Source: an uncultured Lachnospiraceae bacterium
GTDB lineage: Bacteria; Bacillota; Clostridia; Lachnospirales; Lachnospiraceae
Assembly: GCA_910586005.1 (NCBI GenBank)
Contig: CAJUHG010000012.1
Span: 1-26,730 of the forward strand
Direction of reading: 5' to 3'
DNA: 26,730 nucleotides
Shown: piece after piece, positions 16,737-23,751 of the stretch
How the letters are laid out: every line of letters begins with the position of its first letter
How positions within the stretch are numbered: position 1 is the first letter of the stretch
Notes under the pieces: generated by a model
Databases searched by the model: none
What the model was told of the DNA's origin: nothing
The model's input: only the letters and a program-made list of their open reading frames with translations
Made by a program: the position numbers and the translations under genes

Positions 16737-16788
16737 TTTATACTGTTTCTGTAAATGGAATACATAATCCAAGTAAAAATTATGTAAA
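16737..16788 (-). promoter_or_regulatory. Pho-box-like promoter of the Na/Pi-phoP-phoR operon
   Basis: Read on the minus strand, TTTACA (16788-16783), TTTACT (16777-16772) and TTTACA (16755-16750) start at offsets 0, 11 and 33, all multiples of 11. A weak TTATGT lies near the missing fourth position. The -10 box TATAAA (16742-16737) begins seven bases after the last hexamer. Direct TT(A/T/C)ACA repeats with an 11-base period next to the -10 are the known layout of B. subtilis PhoP-activated promoters. Confidence 0.6.
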
Positions 16789-16893
16789 ATATAACAAATT
16801 TATCTTTTCTCTCTATAGGTATCAATTTTTAAAAACAATAAATCCTTTTACTGTTATCTTTGTAGTAAATTTTATATTTAAAACCATAAACAA

Positions 16894-16941
16894 TTTACTC
16901 TCTATCTCTATAGGTTCTTATCCTTAGAGATAGAGAGTAAA
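16894..16941. terminator. 17-bp perfect inverted repeat downstream of the AI-2E transporter gene
   Basis: Arms 16894-16910 and 16925-16941 are exact reverse complements. Inside them AGG/CCT can pair further, giving a 20-bp stem with a seven-base loop. It lies about 85 bases after the stop of the minus-strand permease and is probably its terminator, although the following minus-strand bases (TTGTTTATGG) are only weakly U-rich. The rest of 16692-17025 is the leader and promoter of the Na/Pi operon. Confidence 0.5.
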
Positions 16942-17025
16942 TCCTTCCCCTTCTTTTCATAACACTTTCCGCATTCTTCTCGAAGACACATACCATGCAA
17001 AGTATAGTAACAAGAAGATAAATTA

Positions 17026-18177
17026 TCAATTTTTAGAATCAGTAGATGGTGGATTTTCTGGTTTTTTAGATAATTGGCTTCTCTTATTCACCAACTCACG
17101 GAACAATGTATAAAGTACAGACATCAATGGAATAAATACCAACATTCCAACAATTCCCATCAATTTTCCACCTATAGTTACTGCAAAAAGAACCCACATA
17201 GACGGCAATCCTACAGAATTTCCAACTACATGTGGATAAATTAAATTTCCTTCTATCTGCTGCAATACCAAAAACAAAATAATAAAGAATACCGCCTGCA
17301 TAGGATTTACCATTAAGATTAAAAATGCTCCTACTGCACAACCAATAAATGCTCCTATCATTGGAATTAATGCAGTAAATGCAATTAATACTCCCACGAG
17401 TAAGGCATATGGCAAACGAAAAATTGTCATACTAACAAAAAACATCGTGCCTAAAATTAAAGCCTCTAAACATTGTCCTGTAATAAATTTTGAAAAAGTC
17501 TTATGTGACAAACTACACACATTATATATTTTATCTACCACTTTCTTTGGAAAAAATGCATTCATTACTTTTATACATTGTCTACCTAACGTTTCTTTTT
17601 GAATTAAAATATAAATTGCAAAAACAAATCCAATAAAGAATGTCATTACACCATTGATTACTATCATAGTAGCTGACATAGTATAAGTAATTACACTTCC
17701 TGCACCACTTAAAGCGAAATCTTTTATCCCTTCTAATAAGCCTTGCCAATTAAATTCCAATGACTCAATATAATTTACAATCTCCTTGCGGTTTCCAAAT
17801 AGTTCTTCTAACCAGTCTTGTGCCTTGGGAAGAAATGCTGTCATTCCAGTGCTAATACTGTCAAAAGTTTTTCCAAGTTGTGGAATTACCACCACAATTA
17901 CAACTGTAATGATAGCAAATACAAATAAAATAGAAAGCACTAAACTTAAAGGTCTTGCTACTTTACTATTTTCCCGAAATAATTTCTTCTCAATAGCAGT
18001 CATGGGAATATTCAAAATAAAAGCAATGGCTCCTCCCATAACAAATGGAAATAAAATTCCTCCAAAAAATGCTAAATAAGAATTTACGGCTTTTATATTT
18101 ATTAACAATGCCATCAACACCAGAGTAAACGTAATAATCCCTATTATTTTTTTTACATTATTTTTATTTAAATCCAT
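17026..18177 (-). CDS. AI-2E family transporter (PerM/YdbI-like permease)
   Basis: This is an integral membrane protein of 383 aa with about eight predicted helices, in the AI-2 exporter superfamily (PF01594). Members are described as autoinducer-2 exporters, Na+/H+ antiporters or uncharacterised permeases, so the substrate is unknown here. Family features are the N-terminal double helix followed by a long soluble segment (about 95-150), then the conserved C-terminal core with FRLPYALLVGVLIAFTALIPMIGAF and QQIEGNLIYPHVVGNSVGLP. AGAGGA lies upstream of the ATG. It is monocistronic. Confidence 0.9.
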   Translation of the reverse strand: MDLNKNNVKKIIGIITFTLVLMALLINIKAVNSYLAFFGGILFPFVMGGAIAFILNIPMTAIEKKLFRENSKVARPLSLVLSILFVFAIITVVIVVVIPQLGKTFDSISTGMTAFLPKAQDWLEELFGNRKEIVNYIESLEFNWQGLLEGIKDFALSGAGSVITYTMSATMIVINGVMTFFIGFVFAIYILIQKETLGRQCIKVMNAFFPKKVVDKIYNVCSLSHKTFSKFITGQCLEALILGTMFFVSMTIFRLPYALLVGVLIAFTALIPMIGAFIGCAVGAFLILMVNPMQAVFFIILFLVLQQIEGNLIYPHVVGNSVGLPSMWVLFAVTIGGKLMGIVGMLVFIPLMSVLYTLFRELVNKRSQLSKKPENPPSTDSKN

Positions 18178-18203
18178 TTTATTCCTCTTTTCTTAATAAT
18201 TAT

Positions 18204-18359
18204 ATCCTTTCTAAAATCCCCATGATGGATAAGCAATTCTTTCTAAATATCATCTTATATTCTTTCTGCAATCCCTTAGTTATATATAAATCATTCATTT
18301 CTTTCTAAATTTTATTTTATATTCTCTCTGGAATCCCTTATTATATATAAGCAATCAAC
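18204..18359. repeat. Imperfect 62-bp tandem repeats upstream of the AI-2E transporter gene
   Basis: Two full units, 18237-18298 and 18299-18359, align over their length. Both have TTCTTTCTAAAT, then TTATATTCTnTCTG, then AATCCCTTA, then TTATATATAA. A shorter third piece (from 18204) shares the CTTTCTAAA start and the GGATAAGCAAT end. They lie in the leader region of the minus-strand permease gene. The 18360-18440 stretch shows nothing else. Confidence 0.65.
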
Positions 18360-18440
18360 TATCAAGTATCACTTTTTCAAATACATATCTAGGCACAGTC
18401 TAACATTTTTAGAGCATTTTTTCAATGGTATTAAATAATC

Positions 18441-18469
18441 TTGACAAAATACATTTTCCATCCTATAAT
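18441..18469 (+). promoter_or_regulatory. Perfect-consensus sigma-A promoter of the tyrS leader
   Basis: TTGACA (18441-18446), a 17-base spacer, and TATAAT (18464-18469) match both consensus hexamers exactly. Transcription should start near 18476, about 55 bases before T-box Stem I. Confidence 0.9.
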
Positions 18470-18524
18470 TGGCACAAAGAAAAAAAATAAAAGGCTATGA
18501 TAAGAAAAAGTAACATAAAGGGAA

Positions 18525-18799
18525 TCCAACAGAGAGTAGCCGGCAGTTGAGAGGCGCAGGAGGAATTTTATGTGAATACATCTTGGAGCTGCACACTGAA
18601 TATACAACAGCATGATACTGGTAGTTTTAACATTTTATCATTGTATTTGTATTAGTAGGCTGTGACGGGATTGCAACCGTTATTTTGCAAGAGTGCTGAC
18701 TGGTACTCACTAAGGCAGATTATGTGAATAATCTGTAAACAAAGGTGGTAACACGGGTTTCTATCCTCGTCCTTTTTGGGATGGGGATTTTTTTATTTT
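18525..18799 (+). promoter_or_regulatory. T-box riboswitch of tyrS (Tyr specifier TAC)
   Basis: This leader senses uncharged tRNA-Tyr. Stem I starts with AGAGAGTAGCC at 18531. The specifier triplet TAC at 18577-18579 follows GTGAA and precedes ATCTTGGAG, the typical Tyr arrangement. The T-box sequence AAAGGTGGTAACACGGG is at 18741-18757. The terminator (18763-18794) pairs ATCCTCGTCC with GGGATGGGGAT and ends in TTTTTTT. When tRNA-Tyr is uncharged the antiterminator forms and tyrS is transcribed. Confidence 0.95.
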
Positions 18800-18834
18800 A
18801 TAGGATAGGAAATACATTGTTACATTAAAGTATG

Positions 18835-18943
18835 AAAGTGTATAAGGTCTTTGTTCCGCTTCCGTCTCCACTAAACGGACATCCACTGGAGGGCCAGAGT
18901 CCCTTATGACTAAAGGAGCTGAGATAGGCTTGTTCACTTTGTT
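18835..18943 (+). repeat. Dispersed structured repeat, copy A (in the tyrS leader)
   Basis: This is about 109 bases homologous to the minus strand of 23550-23651. Shared blocks in the same order are AAAGTGT, AAGGTCTT, GCTTC, CTAAACGGACATCCA, TGGA, CCAG, CCCTTATGA and CACTTTGTT. Its termini AAAGTG and CACTTT are a shortened version of the terminal inverted repeats of copy B. It lies between the T-box terminator and the tyrS ribosome site, so it is part of the full-length mRNA leader. Confidence 0.75.
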
Positions 18944-18969
18944 TTTATCATTTTATTTAGGAGGTTTTT

Positions 18970-20187
18970 ATGACAGTATATGATGAATTAGTTGCTAGAG
19001 GTTTAATTGCTCAAGTAACAGATGAAGAGGAAATTAAAGAATTGATAAATAAAGGAAAAGCTATTTTTTATATTGGCTTTGATCCTACGGCGGACAGTCT
19101 ACATGTAGGTCATTTTATGGCTCTATGTTTAATGAAACGCCTACAAATGGCTGGCAATAAACCAATTGCCTTAATTGGTGGTGGAACTGGAATGATTGGA
19201 GATCCTTCTGGTAGAAGTGATATGCGCCAAATGATGACCCCAGAAACTATCCAACATAATTGTGATTGTTTCAAAAGACAAATGAGTAAATTTATTGATT
19301 TTTCTGATGGAAAAGCTTTGATGGTAAACAATGCAGATTGGTTAATGGAACTTAATTATATTGATGTTTTACGCGAAGTAGGTCCACATTTTTCTGTAAA
19401 CCGTATGCTGACCGCAGAATGTTATAAACAACGTATGGAAAAAGGCTTAAGTTTCTTAGAATTTAACTACATGATTATGCAGAGTTATGATTTCTATGCA
19501 TTATTCCAAAAATATGGTTGTAATATGCAGTTTGGTGGTGATGACCAATGGAGTAATATGCTTGGTGGTACAGAATTAATAAGACGTAAATTAGGAAAAG
19601 ATGCTTATGCTATGACAATTACTTTACTCTTAAATTCAGAAGGCAAAAAAATGGGAAAAACCCAATCTGGAGCTGTATGGCTTGATCCAAATAAAACTTC
19701 TCCTTTTGACTTTTATCAATATTGGAGAAATGTTAGTGATGCTGATGTATTAAAATGCATCCGCATGCTAACTTTTCTTCCACTAGAAGAAATTGATAAA
19801 ATGGATAAATGGGAGGGGGCTCAACTTAACACTGCAAAAGAAATTCTTGCTTTTGAATTAACAAAAATGGTACATGGAGAAGAAGAAGCTCAAAAAGCAA
19901 AAGAAGCTGCAAAAGCATTATTTTCCAGCGGAAATGCTGCAAATATGCCTACAGTAACGCTCGAAGATAACGATTTTGTAAATGGTTCCATTGATATTTT
20001 AGCTCTTTTGGTAAAATCCTCACTTGCTTCTTCACGTTCTGAAGCGCGCCGAGCAGTAGAACAAGGTGGTGTTTCCATAGATGGGGAAAAAGTTTCAGAT
20101 ATTAAAGCCTCTTATAAACCAGAAATATTCTCTAAGGGTATTGTCTTAAAGAAAGGTAAGAAAAATTTTAAAAAAATTTTAAAATAA
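18970..20187 (+). CDS. tyrS: Tyrosyl-tRNA synthetase
   Basis: This class I synthetase charges tRNA-Tyr. The 405-aa protein shows the GFDPTADSLHVGH segment with the HIGH-type motif HVGH at 45-48. GGDDQWSN lies at 189-196, and the KMSKS-type loop KMGKT at 227-231. From about residue 340 the C-terminal S4 RNA-binding domain (SLASSRSEARRAVEQGGV) recognises the tRNA. AGGAGG lies seven bases before the ATG. It is a single gene controlled by a Tyr T-box and followed by a terminator at 20255-20312. Confidence 0.97.
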   Translation: MTVYDELVARGLIAQVTDEEEIKELINKGKAIFYIGFDPTADSLHVGHFMALCLMKRLQMAGNKPIALIGGGTGMIGDPSGRSDMRQMMTPETIQHNCDCFKRQMSKFIDFSDGKALMVNNADWLMELNYIDVLREVGPHFSVNRMLTAECYKQRMEKGLSFLEFNYMIMQSYDFYALFQKYGCNMQFGGDDQWSNMLGGTELIRRKLGKDAYAMTITLLLNSEGKKMGKTQSGAVWLDPNKTSPFDFYQYWRNVSDADVLKCIRMLTFLPLEEIDKMDKWEGAQLNTAKEILAFELTKMVHGEEEAQKAKEAAKALFSSGNAANMPTVTLEDNDFVNGSIDILALLVKSSLASSRSEARRAVEQGGVSIDGEKVSDIKASYKPEIFSKGIVLKKGKKNFKKILK

Positions 20188-20254
20188 TGCTCTATAGAAA
20201 ACAATAGAACACATACTCTATAAGATTGCATAAGCAGATATAGGACTTTATGTT

Positions 20255-20312
20255 AAAGGGGCTGTCGCTTTAACGATTGAATAATCATAAAGCGGTAGCC
20301 CTCTTTATTAAA
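20255..20312. terminator. Terminator between tyrS and the GH112 gene (convergent genes)
   Basis: AAAGGGGCTGTCGCTTTA pairs with TAAAGCGGTAGCCCTCTTT across a loop of about 17 bases. It lies 67 bases after the tyrS stop and before the convergent phosphorylase stop at 20331. Short A and T tracts on both sides allow it to serve both genes. Confidence 0.7.
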
Positions 20313-20330
20313 AATCTTTCCTAATAACTT

Positions 20331-22493
20331 CTATATCTGATACCAAATAATCTCATTTTCTTTTAATTTTAGAGAAAAACTCTCACCATTTCCCTTATAA
20401 ATTATGGTTTCTTGTGGTTCATAGGTATTATTTACTACACAGAATTTCTTATTGTCAGGATATGCATGTACCTCTACATTATAATTACTACTAAACCATT
20501 GATAAAGATTTTCTTCTTCTTGTGCACTCCATAAAATAGAACGATATAATAACCGACTATTTTCAAAACTATATGGCAAACCACTGATATATACTGCACG
20601 TCCATTTCCAAAATTATTCACTGCCAATTGCACTTCTTTTTCTTTCTCTACTAGAATTTTTGTACCTTCTAATGCATAAATATTTTTTTGTCCTTCTCCG
20701 AAATCAATTTGCCCTTTGCAATCCTCTGTAATAAAATGACTATGGCTTTCCCAATTATATTTATCATATCCCAAGGTAAATCCTCGTTCTTCCTCTACAC
20801 CAAATACATTCGCAAGCTGGAAAAATCTTCCATTTGCTTGATGGGCACTTGGTTCTCCTACACCTATGATACCACCACCCTCATATACAAATTTCTTAAT
20901 GGCTGTAACTACTGATGCTTCACACCACCATTCTCCTCCTGTATGTGCTGTATCTGCGCCTCCTACATTAATAATTACATCCACATCTTTTAAAATGTCT
21001 GGATGATTTTTAATATCCTCAAAACTAATAAAAACTACATCAAAGGGGGCGCCAGATAATGCCTCAATTACTCCTGCATAAGAATAATTCTGCTTTTGAT
21101 ACAATGCATGATGTACCATATGACATCCCCAAGCACGCATTTTCCCCCAACAATTTAAAACTGCAACTTTTTTTACACAATAAGGTACACAGCCCTTTAC
21201 ATTTTTATAAAGTACCCGAAATTCTTCACAAACACTTTCTACATATGAAACAAATTCAGGAAAATCCAACGCTAATTTTAAATAACCACCATATCCAATA
21301 CGGTCAATGGGTTTCCTTAATATTGCTCTTCTAGCTGTTACCCAATTAACTTTGGCTTCCTTTACAGGGTCTCCCCCCTCACAAAAAGTATCTGGAAAGA
21401 AATAAGGTAATAATCTTCCTTCTGTATACTTTACATCTTTTATATCACTAATTAAACGAAGTGTGGAACCATTTCCTACACTTCCAACTACCGCATCTAA
21501 TCCAATAGATGCAAATTCCTCCATAAAAGGTTCTGTACCAATCCAATGATCACCTAAAAACATCATGGCTTCTTTCCCACATTCATGAGTAATATCTACC
21601 ATTTCCTTTGCTATCTTAGCCACTTCTCTGCGTTGAAATGCTTGAAAATCTTGAAATTCTTTTGATGGAATGCGATATTGACCATTATAATATCCTTGAT
21701 CAATAATGTATTCTGGGCGGAATTTATACCCTACTTCTTCTTCAAATTGCTCTAAAATATATGGACTTACAGAAGCAGAATATCCATACCAATCTACATA
21801 CTTTTCTCGGGCTAATTCATCAAAAATTAAAGTAAATTGATGAAAAAATGTTGTGAAACGAAGCACATTTACATAAGGATGTTCTTCAATAAATTTGCGC
21901 AGACGCTCCATAGTATACGCATGGGTTTTTGGTTGACGCACATCAAAAGTAATTTGATGTTCTACCTCTTGCCAATCATTTGTCACTGCATTATACATAT
22001 GCACTGGATCCCAAATAATATAGGCTAAAAAACTTACTGTATAATCATGAAAAGGAAGCGCTTGTATCACAACTTCTCCTGTATGTTCTTCATAATTCCA
22101 TTGTTCTGTAGAAACCACTTCTCCTGTAGTTCTATCTATTACTTCCCACCAACGAGTAATGTCATCTCTACTATTTGGTTTTAACATATCAGGATATAAT
22201 CCCTTCATCAAAGGAATTTTTAAGCTATTTCCCTCTGCAGTATAGAAAGGTGTCATAATATACATTTGCTGCACTTCTTCTGGATTTTCCTGCGCCCAAT
22301 CATTATCCTTTCTAGTGGTATAATAAGTGGAATAAATTTTTGCATTTACATTTTGGAGTTCCTGTGGAAAATCTGTTCCATCACAATCTCGAACTGCATC
22401 TGCTCCCCACTGTTTCATTAATTCTAAGGTCTGTGGAATTACATCTAAATCTGTTGGTATTGTTACTCTGCCTCTTCCTGTTATATCACTCAT
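20331..22493 (-). CDS. lnpA: 1,3-beta-galactosyl-N-acetylhexosamine phosphorylase (GH112)
   Basis: This cytoplasmic enzyme splits galacto-N-biose and/or lacto-N-biose with phosphate to galactose 1-phosphate and N-acetylhexosamine, the key step in using mucin-core and milk-oligosaccharide disaccharides. The 720-aa protein aligns along its length with the Bifidobacterium enzyme as I recall it. The general acid is D315 in MMFLGDHWIGTEP. N168 in DPVHMYN matches the N-acetyl-recognising Asn. V164 matches Val162 of the Bifidobacterium enzyme, a position reported to separate dual GNB/LNB types (Val) from GNB-preferring ones (Thr). A rhamnoside-specific GH112 cannot be excluded. A GATase-like domain and a beta C-terminus follow. 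AGGAGG precedes the ATG. It is divergent from an AraC regulator. Confidence 0.9.
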   Translation of the reverse strand: MSDITGRGRVTIPTDLDVIPQTLELMKQWGADAVRDCDGTDFPQELQNVNAKIYSTYYTTRKDNDWAQENPEEVQQMYIMTPFYTAEGNSLKIPLMKGLYPDMLKPNSRDDITRWWEVIDRTTGEVVSTEQWNYEEHTGEVVIQALPFHDYTVSFLAYIIWDPVHMYNAVTNDWQEVEHQITFDVRQPKTHAYTMERLRKFIEEHPYVNVLRFTTFFHQFTLIFDELAREKYVDWYGYSASVSPYILEQFEEEVGYKFRPEYIIDQGYYNGQYRIPSKEFQDFQAFQRREVAKIAKEMVDITHECGKEAMMFLGDHWIGTEPFMEEFASIGLDAVVGSVGNGSTLRLISDIKDVKYTEGRLLPYFFPDTFCEGGDPVKEAKVNWVTARRAILRKPIDRIGYGGYLKLALDFPEFVSYVESVCEEFRVLYKNVKGCVPYCVKKVAVLNCWGKMRAWGCHMVHHALYQKQNYSYAGVIEALSGAPFDVVFISFEDIKNHPDILKDVDVIINVGGADTAHTGGEWWCEASVVTAIKKFVYEGGGIIGVGEPSAHQANGRFFQLANVFGVEEERGFTLGYDKYNWESHSHFITEDCKGQIDFGEGQKNIYALEGTKILVEKEKEVQLAVNNFGNGRAVYISGLPYSFENSRLLYRSILWSAQEEENLYQWFSSNYNVEVHAYPDNKKFCVVNNTYEPQETIIYKGNGESFSLKLKENEIIWYQI

Positions 22494-22532
22494 AAAAATT
22501 CCTCCTAATACTTTTATAAACTTGTTATTGTA

Positions 22533-22561
22533 AGAATAAAGAAAATGGCTTTTATTTTCAA
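22533..22561 (-). promoter_or_regulatory. Candidate promoter of the GH112 phosphorylase gene
   Basis: On the minus strand TTGAAA, a 17-base spacer, then TATTCT lie about 40 bases before the ATG at 22493. The -10 match is moderate, as is common for activator-dependent genes. The AraC-family regulator encoded divergently is the obvious candidate controller. Confidence 0.5.
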
Positions 22562-22730
22562 CGTAAATGTTGCTATCAATTTTATATTTATTGCTTTTTA
22601 TAGTATAGTATTGTAAAATATAAAAAATATTATGATTGATATGGGTATTTTTCTTATAAGACCTTCTTGCAAAATTACATGCACAAAATAACTCACATCC
22701 TATTATAAAAATAAATAAAAAGGAACATTT

Positions 22731-23579
22731 ATGGGTAATACACGTTACAATTTTACAGACACTTCAAATAATAATCTTTCCATTAAACTTTTATATGTAA
22801 GCTCTTCTTATTATGGAAGGGATTGGGAAAGTCTACCTCATACTCACTACTTTACAGAACTATTTTATGTGAAAAAGGGAATTGGAAAATTACTGGTAGA
22901 ACAAGATACAATTCCATTAAAAAAAGACGATTTTGTTATTGTAAATCCACATATCAGACATACAGAAACTTCACTAGATGCTACACCTTTGGAATTTGTA
23001 ATTCTAGGAGTAGAGGGAATTCAGTTTTCCTTTCATGAAAAAAAAGAATATACCATATTTAACTGCAAAGATAACAAAGACCATTTAATGTATTACTTTA
23101 CTACTATGTTAAAAGAAATGGAAGAAAAAAATATGCATTATGAACTGGTATGCAAGAATCTTTTAGAAATACTTATCATCAATTTAATTCGCTATCACGA
23201 TTTTAGTTTTCATATCCTTTCCTCCCAAAAAGCAAATTGGGAATGCAATCTGGTAAAGCGATATATAGATGCCAATTATTCAGAAGAAATCCATTTAGAT
23301 TTTCTAGCAGAATTAGCACACCTAAATAAATACTATCTTGTCCATGCATTTACAGAATCCTATGGAATATCTCCAATTAATTATTTAACCGAAAAGAGAA
23401 TCCAAAACTGTAAGGAACTCCTTATCAGTACAGATTATAGCATTGGTGAAATTGCAAGACTTTCTGGTTTTTCTTCTCAAAGTTACTTTTCTCAGAGCTT
23501 CCGCAAAAATGTTGGAATGTCTGCAGGAGCTTATAGAAAAGCCATAGAGAACAAAGTGTGCAATCCCCCTCACTCATAA
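22731..23579 (+). CDS. AraC-family transcriptional regulator, cupin sensor
   Basis: This is a 282-aa regulator with an N-terminal cupin-type sugar-sensing domain (residues about 15-100, with HTHYFTELFYVKKGIG and HIRHTE). The C-terminal AraC double helix-turn-helix is at about 182-275. The second motif is recognisable as YSIGEIARLSGFSSQSYFSQSFRKNVGMSAGAYR. AAAGGA precedes the ATG. It is transcribed away from the GH112 gene across a 237-base intergenic region, the common layout of an activator beside its target. The last residues (NKVCNPPHS) and the stop codon are encoded by an inserted structured repeat that begins at 23550, so the natural C-terminus was probably altered. The DNA-binding domain is intact. 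Confidence 0.9.
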   Translation: MGNTRYNFTDTSNNNLSIKLLYVSSSYYGRDWESLPHTHYFTELFYVKKGIGKLLVEQDTIPLKKDDFVIVNPHIRHTETSLDATPLEFVILGVEGIQFSFHEKKEYTIFNCKDNKDHLMYYFTTMLKEMEEKNMHYELVCKNLLEILIINLIRYHDFSFHILSSQKANWECNLVKRYIDANYSEEIHLDFLAELAHLNKYYLVHAFTESYGISPINYLTEKRIQNCKELLISTDYSIGEIARLSGFSSQSYFSQSFRKNVGMSAGAYRKAIENKVCNPPHS

Positions 23580-23651
23580 GGGGCGCTGGACATCCACTGG
23601 ATGTCCGTTTAGCGCCGACCGAAGCCAAGCGAAGACCTTGCACACTTTGTT
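23550..23651 (-). repeat. Dispersed structured repeat, copy B (at the araC-like 3' end)
   Basis: This is a 102-base element bounded by perfect 14-bp inverted repeats (AACAAAGTGTGCAA at 23550-23563 and its reverse complement at 23638-23651). The centre is a nested palindrome, GGCGCT-GGACATCCA-C-TGGATGTCC-...-AGCGCC. It is homologous to copy A in the opposite orientation. No flanking target-site duplication is visible. The form is like a MITE or a palindromic repeat; it encodes no protein. Confidence 0.75.
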
Positions 23652-23702
23652 GTGCCAAGCACAACTCATTTAATAACATATCATATATCATTATTTATTT
23701 TA

Positions 23703-23743
23703 TCAATCTATATCCCCTCTATCCTAAGAGGATATATGATTGA
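23703..23743. terminator. Probable terminator between convergent regulator and macrodomain genes
   Basis: TCAATC-TATATCC on the left and GGATATA-TGATTGA on the right pair with small bulges, and the inner CTCT/AGAG extends the stem. It lies nine bases from the macrodomain stop. U-tracts are weak on both strands. Confidence 0.45.
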
Positions 23744-23751
23744 CAACCATT

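Noticed and set aside
18431..18613. 60-codon minus-strand frame over the tyrS leader
   Set aside because: It is antisense to a perfect promoter and T-box Stem I and has no ribosome site.
18530..18800. Possible tRNA gene near tyrS
   Set aside because: The GGTGGTAACACGGG segment and hairpins belong to the T-box; there is no cloverleaf or TTC arm.
22559..22572. CAAC...GTTG palindrome at the -35 of the GH112 promoter as an AraC operator
   Set aside because: Only four bases per arm are symmetric, and AraC proteins mostly bind direct repeats; not enough to call.
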